Source of the DNA: Setaria digitata
Lineage: Eukaryota; Nematoda; Chromadorea; Rhabditida; Setariidae
Direction of reading: 5' to 3'
NCBI GenBank assembly: GCA_003640385.1
Contig: RCAB01000071.1
Span: 124,001-188,000, forward strand
DNA: 64,000 nucleotides
Numbering within the stretch: the first letter of the stretch is position 1; each line of letters opens with the position of its first letter. The notes under the pieces were generated by a model that was given only the letters and a program-made list of their open reading frames with translations, had not been told where the DNA came from and ran no database searches. The position numbers and the translations under genes are program-made. Positions 48,995-62,828 of the stretch are shown here, piece by piece.

Positions 48995-49374
48995 GAACTT
49001 GTCTGCAGTTACTTCAAGGTTTGAAAGATTTTACGACAAACCCACATCAATTAGGGATCTATCCAGTAATTTGCAAAGTCTCGTGCAACTGATTGATTTC
49101 CGGCTAATTTAACAGGCCCTTTATAAAGTTCCGGCTCATTCCACATTGACTTAATTTCAGCAGCGTCAGTCAGGAACGTGATGCTTAACCTATAAAGTCT
49201 GGGTGTGATCTTTGTTTTCAAGGTTTTTTAAACCTTCTATTCCCTACGAACTAGAAAATCGATTTCTTGAATGAGAACAGCAACTCTCGTGTAAATGTTT
49301 GCATCAGACGAACGATTATTGTTCCGGTTTATTTTAAAGATTTGCAATGTTTGATTAAATTTTCTAAATTTCAG
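47749..49374. other. Upstream region of the small minus gene and of the multi-HTH gene
   Basis: Holds the TATA box and, near 48872-48994, an open stretch ending GYVADTVDEALVESGLQ. The rest is AT-rich with homopolymers. The region ends in a strong acceptor (ctaaatttcag at 49374) that may receive a spliced leader for the multi-HTH gene. Confidence 0.4.
47827..47834 (-). promoter_or_regulatory. TATA box (TATAAATA)
   Basis: On the minus strand TATAAATA stands about 80 bases before the first ATG of the small gene ending at 47158, a spacing that would give a leader of about 50 bases. Confidence 0.4.
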
Positions 49375-49413
49375 CTCGGCTGTTTTTTTTTACGATATTC
49401 GACTGCAAATTCA

Positions 49414-52400
49414 ATGAAATCCATGTTTTCAAGGAGGTACTAATTGTGATATTTTGTAATCCTTAAACAACTATTAATTCAAAAAACATTTTTAAATCTT
49501 TTTTAAGCCTCCATCTAAAGTGAAGATAGAACTGAATCTATTTCTGTTTGTTTCTGATTTCTATTTGTTTTCACCAGCTTCTGAAGTTTTGAGAAAGTAA
49601 AGCACAGAAAATGAAAATGTAAAATGTGTTCTAAACTTCAAGCCAGTCAGTTCAGGTTTTGTTTAACTTCCCTTAACTTTTCCTCATTATATTTGGAATA
49701 TCGGTCGCAGAACACGTTATACCCATTCGGTATTTAGGGGTACAAAGCGATTAAACGGAGAGCAAGAAGTTGGAGAAGTTTCAAAAAGACGTCGTAAAAC
49801 TCCAGGTTTTACACCCTTTAAACAAGTTGAAATCCCAGCAAGCTGGAAAATGGAATCACGAAGTTAGTTTTTGTACAGTCCCAGCAATTCACTGATAATC
49901 ATTTTCAAATCTCTTAGTCGAAATTTGTTTTGGAAATCAAAGCGGAATATCTACGTAGTACTTGCTTTTCCCCTCTGCCATCTCTAATCCTCCCTCTTCT
50001 TCCTTCCCTAGCTTCTCCTTCCACCATCGCTTCCCATAATGTCTTTTCACTCTGGTTGTTGATAAGTGAGAAATTATTGTAAGAATTACGAGAAGCAGTA
50101 CGCATCTCAGTTGCACATTGCCATTATGATGATCCATCTAAACGTGAAAGACTCGGAAATGCTGTTTTCGAAGCGCTTAGTGGACAGAAAACGATGAAGG
50201 CAGCCGCAACTTTGCATGAGGTTAATTATTTATGTTATTTAACTGCGAATAAAAATTTGAAACTGTGAAACTCGGTTTCTCTACGGGAAATTGAATTAAA
50301 ATAAGTATTGACTTTGGCGTTGCACAATAGGTTGTTTCGTATGATGGGAAAATTTCGTCATTTTCACTAATGACAAGTAAAATCGGTGATGTTTTGAACA
50401 ACGTCATTGGTTTAAGCATATCAAAAAGACTGAAAGTAGAATAAAATAAAAATTCTAACAAAGAATTGTCTTATTTGTTAAGTTCTTTTTTGCGACATAA
50501 ATTTTCCAGTTGCCTATTTATATTTTAGACTAGTGATGTTCAAGATACATTAGTAATAAGGGATCTATTTCACTTTTTTTTCTGTACAGATTTCCATAAT
50601 TTTGTTCAAAAAATTAAGCTATTTAGTGATATATAATCTGTAAGTACAGTTGGTCTTATTTTGACTTCTGAACATTATGTTGCGGAAGACAGAAACTTTT
50701 TCCTAAATTTATGAATTTTGCAGGTACCATTCACAACTTTGCAGACCTATTTTCATCGTTCACGGGCGCGAATGGCAAAAATAATGAGTGATAGTGACAA
50801 TGCATTACCAGAACAAATTCAGATTCCAGTCTCTGTAGGTTTTGGATTTGTGAAAGTAAACAGAAATTCGTTTTTTCTTAATTCAGATCTCAAATCCACC
50901 AAATTTAGTTTTGGTTTACCGCTGTTGAGAATTTGAGTAAATATGTAACTGATGTCATCACCCTTTTCCTAGCTTTTTCATAATGGAAGTTTGAAAGAAA
51001 TAAATGCCTTTTAATCAAATTTCAGCTTACCCTATCTACACTCAATATGGGTGACGCACTTGCGAAGGAAAAAATGTCTTTAGCTAAGTCAAAAAAGTCA
51101 AGACGATTGGATTCACTGTTAAATGTTCTTATGGGTAAAGTAGTAGAAAGCGGTGCGTGGATTAACGGTAATTCAAACTTGCTGAATCTTTATAACATGA
51201 AAAATTATAGAATATAAGATACGAAATTGAAGTACAGCTGGTGTGTCGGTGCAAGCTAGCTATTGAAACTGCCTTTAACCTGTCCATTGATCTCAGTTAA
51301 CAGAACTTTGTTTAATTAAAATATGTAACAGTAACTGTTCCATTGTCTATCTCATGGCATATTATTTTAAATATAAAGTCACACTGGAGCTATAAATCTT
51401 TAGGAACTCCCTCATCCTCAGATTTTGCGCCTCAGAAACTGGGTTCCAGTAAGAGAAAACCAAAGAAAGTCCATCGCATTACACCAGTATCAGCAGTGAC
51501 AACGGCAAATGAAAGTCTAGAAGGTGATCGTGAGTTATCAGGCTGGTGCACTAATCAATCACAAGTATTTTTTCAAAGCCTTCCGGCATTTCTGTTTAGT
51601 TAATGTTAACATTATTGACGTTTCCAAAAATTCAGCGGTAAATAGCATTAAGAATTTCAAATTCCAAAAACGGTTAGGAAGAAATGAAACTTAAGAGCTC
51701 TGGGAAGGAAGTTTGGCGTACTTGTCTTTTATTTTTTCTCCTGTTCTCATTATTTTAATAGTTATGTTTCACGTGATGTAGAATCCTGTCAAAGACATTA
51801 CTGCCAAATCAAATGAAGTGACGTCGAAGTATAGCAAAGAAGAAGTGTTGGCAATAATCAAATCTGTTATATCGGATTCTTCTCTAGATGAGAATACCAA
51901 AAACTTGGTGAAAAGAATCTTGGACGGAATACTTGATAAATCGCTTAGTGCTGATGTAAGTTACAGTCTCATTCTTTTGGGTGGTTTCTTTTTTTCTGAA
52001 AAAAAAAATTGGTGTCTCCTAGTGAATACTTTAGCATAGATCACTTCTTTGACTATACCTATTTGCAGGATATGTGCACTTTTTTAAGATTAGAACCTTC
52101 TTTGATGGGGTCTAATATTTATCGAGTTGAGCAGGTTATGAAGTTTCCATATATATCGCTTAATAAGGGTGCGTTTTTCAGCCAATTTTTCAGTTCATTG
52201 ATTTTTCACCATTAGTGATGTTGTCTTCTATTTTTATTGAATACAATCCGCTTAGTGCTGGATATTTGTCAGCCAGTGGTTAAGTTAATTAAAAAAAGTA
52301 GTCTTGGATTACCCTTCATTTAGTATAACATTTATATGTATATTTATATGTGTATGCAGTCTAGTGGTCTTTTCGTAATTAATCTTAAGCAGTTCCAGAT

Positions 52401-55400
52401 GAAACTGATTTCCAAAAATCCGTCGAAAACAAAAGTCAGATGTTATATTTGTCGCCTGAATCGCAAGATTGTGAATGTTTAGATGAGATTGAAAAATGTG
52501 TAAATGACGTTTGTCGCTTTTCACATTATCCAGCTTTACAAAAGGAAGCCCTGCGAAAAGCTGTTTCAATGTCAGTTTTTTTTTTTTTTTTTTCCTTTTT
52601 TTTTTTTACTAGTGGTAAGAAAATAGCCTTTGGAAACACATTCAGCAAATTTCACATTGGAATTAAATTTTCCATTAAATTTTTTTTTTTGTTTATGAAA
52701 AAGGGGAATTGGTAATTTGCACGAAATAAATTTAGGGTAATTCGTGGCGAATATAGTGTTAGTGGAGCAGCCAGTATTATGAATTTGCCTACTTCAACCG
52801 TACATCCTTATGTGCATCGAGCCCGAACTGTATTAGAAACTTTTTTACCGCAGCAACCCAGTTAGTTTAATGCTTAACATAATTTATAATTTATTGAAAC
52901 TGAGATAGATTTTTATTTGTAGTGTGTCATATTCATAGTTTGTGTAATAAATCGAAAATGATTGTAAAGTTCTCTCGATCGTAATTACTGATGGACTTCT
53001 TTTTGAAAGGTTGAATCCCACTTCCATTTTACGAAATTTTCTTTAAGAAACAGTAGGAATACTTGTGAGCTCTGATGAAAGATACCACAATTTTGGATTG
53101 AAGTCTGCTAATATTTCAATTCGAGGAAAGTTCCAATTATTTTAATTGTTGAGACAGGCTGATTTTATTGGTTAGGGTTAGTTGTAGTTTTGTAATCACT
53201 TTTCAAAATCATTCCATTATATAACTGTAAATGTTTTTTCACTTTATATTTAGAAACAAATAGAGAAACAGCAGCCGATGAATACGGCCTATACAATACT
53301 TCTGTTTCGAGAGACGTTAAAATAGTGATCTCTTATCTTATGAAAATTTCACCATACGATCTAGTTGGACAACAGAAGTTGCACGACGCACTTTCCGAAG
53401 TTTGATTTTGGTTTTTTTTTTACCAAGTACCATACATATTAAGATAAGGTTGCGAAATATATGATTAGTTGAACTCCTTGCGTTTGGAAGGAAACAAGGC
53501 ACTTAATTAGTTGCTTGTTACCTGTCTACCATTAGTAATTATCCTTCTTTAACATTTTCTCTAACAGGGTATTTGTATAACCTCAAAATGTTTGTAAAGT
53601 CTTAGCATTGTGATAATTGTTTTCGAGGAATTTGAATTCGTAAGTATTTAGGACCAGTCAGGTTCCTTCAGTAGTTTTGGTGCACTGATTTGTTTGATTT
53701 TTTTAATGCAATTAGATTTTTAGAACTTTTCTTAAGAGAAACACTATCCACCTCCTTTTAAAGGTTTTGATGAAAGATGTCCCAGTCGCCGAAGTTTGCA
53801 GTAAATATGGGATTGCGGTTGATGCATTTCAATCATATATTACAAAAGCTCGCATGCTGCTTGGACAATCACCTTATCCAACATCATCCAATACATCAAA
53901 TAACAGGGTTGCTTTACTCGTGAAATATCTATTTTTTTCATAAACGTATTAATAAAGAAAGAAAGTTAATTTGTGAAATCTGGGCCATACTATAGCTAAT
54001 GGTAGTTTTCAAGATTTCTTAATCCCTTGCTGCTCGTATATGCTTGAAATTTAGCTGAATTAAGATTTATTTGAGGAAGCAGTGGAACTGGGCGTCAATT
54101 TGTCAGATCATGCTGAGGAACATGCAGGTGATGATGATTACAATAAAATATTTGGAGATACTGGACCTTTACTACGCAACATTTCTGCTCGTGATGCGGT
54201 CGTTTCAGGTGACCTCCAAATACCCAAAAGTTTCCAAAAAAAAAAAAAACAAATATTTTGGAAGTTTTTAATAGTCGAAATTACAAGAAAAAAGTCAAAT
54301 CTATTACAAAATTTATAAAAACTGTATTACGTAAACTTAGTTTAAACATGCTGTTAAAATAACGTTACAGTGTTGTGTAATTAGTGTTTATTGGTTGTCA
54401 GGAATATTTATGTCCATTCAAAAAAAAAAAATATACATTGTTTATAAGCACTGTCCGTTGATTTTAGCAGCTGTCGCTGTCTATCCAAACGTTGTGAAAA
54501 GTCTTTTTAATTATGAAAAGCAGTGTGATGATAGAAACCTGTCAGTGGAAACAGGTAAGAAGATGGAGTCGATCACAGATAAATCTCCTACTGAAGATTT
54601 GCTGAGTCCTGCACTTGGAGTCCTTATCAACAGTGACGAATTTGATTATGGTAGCGTTTTTTTTTTTTGTCCTTTACTTGGCACTATTATTGGGTATATA
54701 ATTTATGTAAAAGTTTTAAAGGAATAGTGGTTAAATTTAAGTCAAGAGAAATATTTTCTCATGTGTAGTGCTACTGTTGCTTCAGTGTTGTAAGGATTCA
54801 AAGTGTCTTCCAGACAAACATAACAAGCCGAACATAGCTAAAATTCGACCTAGTCAAGGAAGACGAATTGAAAATGTAAATGCTACAAGCCATGAAGGAG
54901 AATCACCAACAAAGAATATTACTGTTTCGTGTGGTGAAAGTGGAAGTGATGATGGTGATAACGAATTTGATGGCTGTTAGTTTTTACAGTGTTTAGCCCA
55001 ATTTTAATTTTTGTCCAAATTCAGGTTTATACCGTGTTACTTTTGTTTCAAATTCATATTATCCATATTTTGTGGTGAATTTCGTTACTATTGCTGTGGT
55101 TTTTTTTTTTTTTTTTGGAAGCATTTCCAGTGCCACGTTCGATCCGAGGTGTAGCGAAACTTCTTTCTGATACAAAATTGGATAAACTTAGTACGAAGGA
55201 TTATACTGGAACGCCGGAAAATTTAGCTCTTAAAATAGACAAAGTAATCTTTATTTCCTTAGCTTAAAAATTTGGAAGTTCTTGTTAAGATGACATCTTA
55301 TGAATTTACAAACTCAACCCTGAACTTGAAGTTGAAAAGTTCTCTTAGGTTTTACGTCAGTATCGTTTTCGTGGTGACCGCCAAAAAATGCGTGATGGAA

Positions 55401-58400
55401 TTCTCGAAGTGCTCTATAAATCGAAAACTCTTAGTGAAGCTTGTAAAGGGAATAGTTTGGCTCCAACAACATTGAGCACATATGTTCGTCTGGTAAAAGT
55501 ACTCATTAATACAGAGAAGACGGTGAATTTTCTGTTTTTTTTTTTAGAATTTTTTGAAGATATTAATAGAAGGTGTTTTCCAAATATTTTTGGAGACTTT
55601 TTAAAATCTGGAATACTTTCTAGTTTGAATGTGGGTATGAATTATCGTAATTGTATTTTTATACTATATTTCTCCTGGATCAATTTTTTTTCAAAAATTT
55701 ATTTTTCTTTTTCTGAAATATTTTTTGCTCACGAATTTTATGCTTTTGCAATGACGCTTCACTTGATTAAAGGATTGTAAAGCTTTTTTTTTTTTTTTAT
55801 TTTTTTTTTTTTTTTTTGATAACAACAAAAAGAGGCTGGCAAATTAGAGAGGCGCAAAAATAACCCTCGTTTTATTTTTTTTTTTTTTAGGGTACAAAAG
55901 GATTAGTTCGCGATTTGTCACTACCAAATCCTATAAAACTGATCAAAAATGAAAGTGACCGCAGTAGTAATTTGGCTTTAAAAAATGAGTTGGTGAATAG
56001 CGAGTTCTCAATGGCATCAGCTGAGAAGGTATATCATTTGCACATTGAAATTTCGTTAATGCTATTTTAATTTTTTTGTGGTCTTGACTGATATTAAACA
56101 CCTGTACACAGAAGTTTCGTCATTATCGATTTCTCAGGAGCCTGCAGAAATTTTTTATAGATGTTAACATGTATGATTTTGTAGACATGAAAAAATGGAC
56201 TTTTTAAAGTATATTTGTGTTCCTTTCTATATTCATGCATTAATTTCTCAATTGTTTAAAGGATGCGGAGCGAGGAGTAGTCACAACTGTATCAACTTCA
56301 AGTAAAGTTACACTTGTCGACGCTGAAAATGGCGTAGATTGTGCCATTTTATCAAATAATTTATCAGATAATACATGTTTCGAACAAATGACGAAAAAAG
56401 TAAACTTAAGTGTTAAATTTTTATGTCGCCTACAATTATTCTGTTCCAAGTATTTTGTAAATTTCGAAATTCTGTAGAAGTGCATCAGTATTAGGATGCC
56501 ATTATGTTAAATCCTGTCATTATTTATATTTGATTTTTCTCAAATAGAATTAGCGTTATGATGAAAATATAGTCGTCCTTCATATGTTTATAATATGGAG
56601 TGCAAAAGCTGGATGCTTGCTGCTGTTCAAAAAACATTTTTATATTATTTGAGCCATAATATGATCTCTCTTGGAGTCAAAATGGTTCGTCGAAAAATGT
56701 AATTTTATGGGTTATATGCACTGTGAAAATTACGAGGATCGTTTAAGATCACAAAAGAAAATCTATCAGTTCAGGCGTCTGGAAAAGCCAGCAGCCATCG
56801 TATAATCTCAGTAACATAACAGTGGAATGTGCGAATGTGAAATAAATTTTTGCTTAATTTTCCCAGAATATAGAAATTAAGATAACTGAGTCTCAAGAAG
56901 CACGTTTTTGTAAATAAAAAATTGTGGCTTTTTTTTTAGCAAAACCTTCCAGCGGTGTCAAGCAGTTCGGCAGAAGAAGATACGAAGATTGGTACTAACC
57001 TGCTTATTCAAAATGTTGATGTTATGATGTTGCATACGAAATCGATTATGAGTAATTTGGAAAGCTTTTATAAGGTGCTAATTGCTTACCTTATCGAACA
57101 ACAGTATCGACGCTCTGAAGAAGCGCAAGAGGTACGATGTCTTATTTCCCAACTTGCTTCATTTTAGTTCCTATTTGATAAGCTTACACTTGAATCGCGC
57201 ATGTTATTTCTTCTTGTTCCTCGTCTTATTTATGTGTTCGCAAGCTTTATTCACGGAACATTTCCACATATTTGAATTGCTTTTTACTTTTACAATTCCG
57301 GATATATAAAATTAATCATTTTAGAAGATGCGTGCTAGTTTGGAGTACGTGCTACTCGACGGCTTATCAGTCACTGAAGCATTGAAGATCCATAATGGTC
57401 CAACGGAACATGTTTTGCAAGTAATTGTTCTATAAGTTTGACTGAGAATCATCAATAATGGCCCTTCGATTTCTGGTTGGTGTGAATGAAATTTAATATA
57501 CGTAAAATAGTAATACGTTGAATAATACCTTACTGACCGACAAATATTTTCAACCTTATTCAGAGAGTTAGAGATTGAGAATTTTGAATCTAAAGTATTC
57601 TGAATTTTTTCCAAGTAGTGAACTCATGATTTCAGGGCACTTAAATTTGTTTCTCATTTTTCTGGTCTCAGTTTAATTCTATGTACAACTGTTCAATCTG
57701 GCTATCTTGTCGAACTTGAATGAGTTATTGAAATTATTTGAACTTTTGTCCTGTTAATAAAAAAATCTCCAGCTTTAGTCGGGAAACTTGGGAATGTAAC
57801 ACATGTAACATAGTAGTTTAGATTCTGGAGAAATTCAGAAACTATTGCGGGTTTTTTTTTTCTACAAAAATGGCAAACATACATTTTCCTATAACTATAC
57901 CCCCATTACCTTGAGTATGTATCTGAACTTTCTGCACTGTCCTTAATTTATGACTCACGATAATTTAGCCAAATGAATGAATGATTACGTGCTCTTCGGA
58001 AAAGTTTTGCTATCTCTTTCTGTATTTCTTTCATTTATTGAGTATATAATAGTTAATTACTCCGTCACTTGGGTATCTTGAAATTCGTTGCGATAGACTT
58101 ACCAGATATGGTAGGTAAGATTTTTAAGCTAGTGAGATATTGCCAGACTTGCCAGACCGTCTTCTTCAACTCCTAAAACTGTTTACTAACAATTAAATTG
58201 AAAGCAATAGAATGTTTCTTTTTTTTTTTTTTTTTTTTTTAACAGATAATTTGGTGAAATAGAAAATTTGTTAACAATTTTTTATGGTTGGTTCCTTACA
58301 GGTTTATTTGAGTCGATGTCGTAAAGCTAATAGATGCATAAAGACAGAATTTTCAAATTTTAAATCGAGTGTCGCGCGAGCATTGAACAAAAACTGCATG

Positions 58401-59587
58401 GAAAACAAACAAAGTGTTGAAGGTTTGTTTTTTTTTTTGCTAACCTTTCTTTACATTATACTTTTAAATTTTCATTCAGTTTAGCATCCCTCCGTTTGCT
58501 TCTACCGTTTCATTCTTACTCGAAATCCAATACTGACCCAAGCTCTGAACGGTTTCTGCTCAGTAGCTGGCAGTTTTTTTTTTTTTTTTTTTTCAGAAAT
58601 GTCCAGAGTTTTATGATTTGTACAGATTCTCTCAGACTAAAACTGATATGCTCATGTTCGTTGAAATATTTCACTTTTCAGAAGCTGGTTCAACAGTTCA
58701 AATAAACAGTAACACAGCGGCTGTTACAAAAAACTACACCGTAAAGCGTTCCAGCAAACGACTTCAGGTTTTTGTTTGTTAGAGGTTTATAGTTTTCCAC
58801 AGAGTTCAAATAAAGTTTTATATTTTAACTTATTTTCCGGAAGCAAGTTAAATACACTTTATTTAAGTTTTTGTTGTGCTTAACTCCCTACTCCTACGTG
58901 TTTCACCGTGATGTGTCACTATTCATATGCCACATCAAATGTAGTTACGAAATCTTTGCAGAAGAGGGAAGATGACGAATCAACTGTTGGTACGGTACCG
59001 ACTGTGGGGACTTTGAAACACCTCGACTTGATTTTTTCTGAAGACTTTCGCAAGCCATTATATGATTATTTAAAGTAAGTAACACACAAATAATGATGAC
59101 TTGTTCATGGTCATTCACGTTCAGGTTATAATAACTCGGTACAGAGAGCTACCAGCATGTTTTGTTTTCTCAAATTAATTTTTATGAACTTTAAAAGTCG
59201 AGTAATTATTCCACAGACAGGACTTGGGCATTTAGCGTTGAGTTTATGTGTTTCTGAATTTAAATCGCTCATTTCGATTGTTTATATTTTAAAAGCTTTC
59301 AAAGTTTATACTTGACACAACTTTTAAAAAAAAGTGGTGCATTGGATTTAGCCGGAGTTCCCAAAGTTTCCATTGCTTCATCAGTTCCTTCTTTTTTTTT
59401 TTTTTTTTTTTTTTTTTTCAGAAAACTCAGTCGTGTGAATTTTCCTATTGAAGATACCCTCATTGTTGGTTTAGCCAAAATGATTATTGATGAATTTCCA
59501 GTAAACCAGAAAATCTTTTTTGCTGATGCAGTTTGGGAGCAGTGGTTGGCAGGTTACCGTAAGGAACATCCAGAATTCGAAGAATAG
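49414..59587 (+). CDS. Nuclear protein with about six pipsqueak-like HTH repeats
   Basis: 25 exons (49414-49436, 49711-49862, 50093-50220, 50724-50834, 51026-51167, 51404-51564, 51782-51955, 52069-52168, 52393-52570, 52736-52860, 53254-53399, 53764-53907, 54076-54208, 54468-54650, 54769-54975, 55122-55243, 55349-55522, 55891-56028, 56262-56399, 56940-57131, 57325-57420, 58302-58422, 58682-58767, 58962-59074, 59422-59587) sum to 3453 nt, 1150 residues. A basic KRRRK (NLS-like) precedes HTH-like units near 72-118 (KAAATLHEVPFTTLQTYFHR), 275-325 (weak), 376-426 (SGAASIMNLPTSTVHPYVHR), 469-514, 744-800 (SLAPTTLSTYVR) and 950-1003 (VTEALKIHNGPTEHVLQVYL). Linkers are acidic or Ser-rich. The last 70 residues form a separate charged, probably helical domain ending HPEFEE. 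DNA binding is inferred from the psq-like repeats. The first exon is the least certain; it lies 39 bases after a possible trans-splice acceptor. No named family member recognised. Confidence 0.8.
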
Positions 59588-62500
59588 AGAATAGTTGGCC
59601 ATAGCCACTTTTATTGTACTGAACTAAAAGTACATTTGCTTATTCAGAATTGGATTCAAAAGTTCTAATTTAATTACCTCATTATAAATAAATCTCCCAA
59701 CTTTTATTAGTGCTCGATACTAAAATTCGTGTTTAAATAATTAGAAATTCCAGGAAGTTTTAATTCAGGTTTTCGTGTGCATTCAACAATTACTGATCAA
59801 TTCCTTAACCGGAAATCAAAATCTTCGATGCATTTAGATTGATTCTCCATGTCTTTCAAAAGTTCAGAATTTTCACCACTCGTCAAAATGCTATTAATCA
59901 TTTGAAATTCGATATGTCTGTTTTCTAAGGACTATCTGAACTCATTGAAGTGGATTCCAATTGCATTCGAAGTCGTCATAATGACATCTATAGTTGCGAG
60001 TAAGCTGCCACTTATTTCATTTTGTTTGAAATGAAAAATCCAGAATTTTAATACATCTGCCCTACACTGTTGTAGAGTAGCAAAGAAAAAATTCGTAGTG
60101 GCTCACTCGTTCTTCGAATTACCTCAGTGCTAAATTTTGGTAAACTTTGGGTTAGCAGTGTTGTTTATGGTGCCCAGAGCGTGGTTCTTTTTAATAGTTG
60201 AATGCTCTTTAAAGAAAAATCATTTGCGTCACAGTGCATTTAAGTTAGGCAATGCTTTGCTATCATAACAAACCTTCGCTATCCACTGCTCATCCAGTTA
60301 TCAGGTTTTGGAGTATGATTCCATTTACAATATTATGAAGAATTTGGTGGAGCTTTTAGCAAGATTTATTTTGATCAGTTCGATGCAAATGCTTTTTACC
60401 ATTTTCTTTGTTTTCTTTATGCTTCTAAAGTTTCGAAGTGGCATCACTTCGTAGTACACTACAAGGTTCTTCGGATTTATTGATATCGATTTGCTCACTG
60501 ATCTCGTTTTAAGATTTGTCTTACGCTCTAATGTTTTTGTATTTGTTTTTCTCATGAAACTGTTGATCCTTCATATTTCCCAGTCTTTCCGCAATCGAAA
60601 GTAAGATACAAATTAGTTGTCGGCTTTAACACTCTCCTTTTATATGGTTTCCTTTACTTTTTTTTTGTGACTTTTCTTAATAATCAATCCAAATCTGATT
60701 AACCAGTTACATATACTCCAGTTTATTGTTTTGTTGTTCGGTTTAAATTATGTTAGCTTAATTTGACTAGAATAATAAGTAATTAACCAGGGTTCTCAAC
60801 GAATGATGGAGAAACTATTTATCATGCATCTTTGGGAAGTTGCACTGTACACTTAACAACCCATCTGCGGTGCTTTTGCAGTAAGAACTTAACGGTCTTC
60901 GATGTACCACGTCAGCTACAGTTTGGTGATTTTAAAATCATACTACCGTTGTTGTGAGGAGCTGTAAATTAAGCATCGTGGAGAATTTGGATGAAGTAAC
61001 TTGACCGCTAGTCAAACCATAGTAGGGCAATGTAAACCCTTTCTACAACTGAAGTGTTACTGAATAATTTGGCTACTCTAATACTTTTTACAATTTAAGC
61101 TTTTCACATAGCAGAACTGAGTTGGGTGGTACAACCGACAACACATCACTTGTCCTCAAGGGAGCAAGTATAAATGATTGGTTCAGTTATTTAAATTTGC
61201 CGGTGGTCAGCAATAGTTGGAAACTGAAAAATTTTAGCTATCAGAAATATTCGAAAGCAAAACTGCGATTTAGCCAGGATGTTTAGAAAGATGATCATTA
61301 TTATTATTATTACTATTTTCATAGTGTGATCTATTCCAAGCACAAGTTAAGTGCGGAAGGAAATTTCCAATCGAGTCTCTGAAATTTAGTTTGTACATTC
61401 TGTTTAACTGGAATAAACCAGATATATCAAGTGAGTTGAATATTAAGTATTCGAAGATTCAGTTACTGGAATTTTCATAAGTATAAATTAACATATCACA
61501 CTCAATTATTTCGGGAACTGAAGGAAATACGTTCCTTAGATATTTTGTTTAAAAATTCCACTAGAATTCTTATATCGCTATCGTCTCCAAGCAACAGGGT
61601 AACGAAAAGTATCAACTTCAAGCAAAGTTCTGCCAAATTAACACGCTTTGATCTGATTTTGATTTTTTAATTTTCCAAATCAAATGTGATCTTTCACCTA
61701 CATTACTCGGTCACGAATGAATTGTGTTCCTCACTGCTAAAATATTCAAGCTTGGCTTACACAATATCCATTGCGGTTAAAGTTAACAGCGGAAATGAAT
61801 CGGAAATCCGTCAATCAGTTCAAGCTAAAACGCTTAAAAACAAAATTCAAATCAAGGAACAAAAACATTACTGGAAATTCTTTTTGTTCGTTAAGATATA
61901 CATCATTTTATAATTATTTAACTACCCTTTTTTAGCGCTAATTCATCGTTCTGTACAATTATAACAGTCATATTAACAAGAACGACATTTGTCAGAATAG
62001 AACCGGACAGCGCTATGGAAAATCATTTAAAAAAAAAAGTACAATCATTCATGTTATGTCGAATAAGTGAATCCAAGAAAAGAAATTTCTGTTTTTCTGC
62101 ATATTTAGAAGAATTTTAACACGATTAGATGGAAATGAACGAATATTAATTATAAAAGTAACAAAAGGAAAAATATGCCCTAAACAGAGCAGTTTGCTGA
62201 TATGTGATATGATATGTAAAAATACTGAAACACAGTTAATAATCACATTTTATTTAACAATAAAAAGCCATTCAATTCAAAACAGCCATACTGTTATGAT
62301 TGCGGACATTTTTATTGTAGCTATAACAAAGATGTGAAGGAACAAAAAGTTTTACTTCTTTATTCAACAAGCTGAAGCTAACCGACTGAGTAAGAAAAGC
62401 GATATAATAACAAAGAATTAAGCTAGGTAGAAAGTTAATCTATAATAAATAGCCTCATAAACTTATGATAAATAAGACTGGCATAAAAATGCCTGTGCAA

Positions 62501-62828
62501 AAAAAAAAACATTTTTATTGCCAATTTCAATAAAATTTGAACTTTTTTCTCTTCACATAAGAAAAAAACTTAGATTCAGCTATATCTGAAACGGTTTTAC
62601 GAAGAAGACTTTTTTGAGTTGAGTCCGTTGACCAACAGGGTTAATCCTTCCAGTGGCGATATTCGGCACGATTCCCAACAAATGGAATGACACGTATGTG
62701 AGTTAACAAACATATCCGCACTAACTGGCACTTGCACCAAACCTACTTTATAAATTTTTACGTTATCCTAAACATTAGTCTCTAAACGAGTTTTATTTCA
62801 AACAAATTAACTTTAATTAATGCGAAAC
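59588..62828. other. Intergenic, with one multi-frame open patch
   Basis: No gene I can defend. The patch 62579-62770 is open in several frames: on plus, after an acceptor (aaaacttag), 38 codons beginning IQLYLKRFYEEDFFELSPL to TGA; on minus, two overlapping frames ending RAEYRHWKD and VNGLNSKKSSS. At most one can be coding. Confidence 0.35.
59687..59692 (+). terminator. Candidate polyadenylation signal AATAAA
   Basis: Hexamer 100 bases after the stop of the multi-HTH gene, a typical spacing. Confidence 0.5.

Noticed and set aside
60325..60555. 76-codon minus-strand ORF
   Set aside because: Low-complexity Lys/Asn/Ile composition typical of chance ORFs in AT-rich DNA.
61686..61913. 75-codon plus-strand ORF
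   Set aside because: Lys/Ile-rich, no homology recalled, no leader or splice context.
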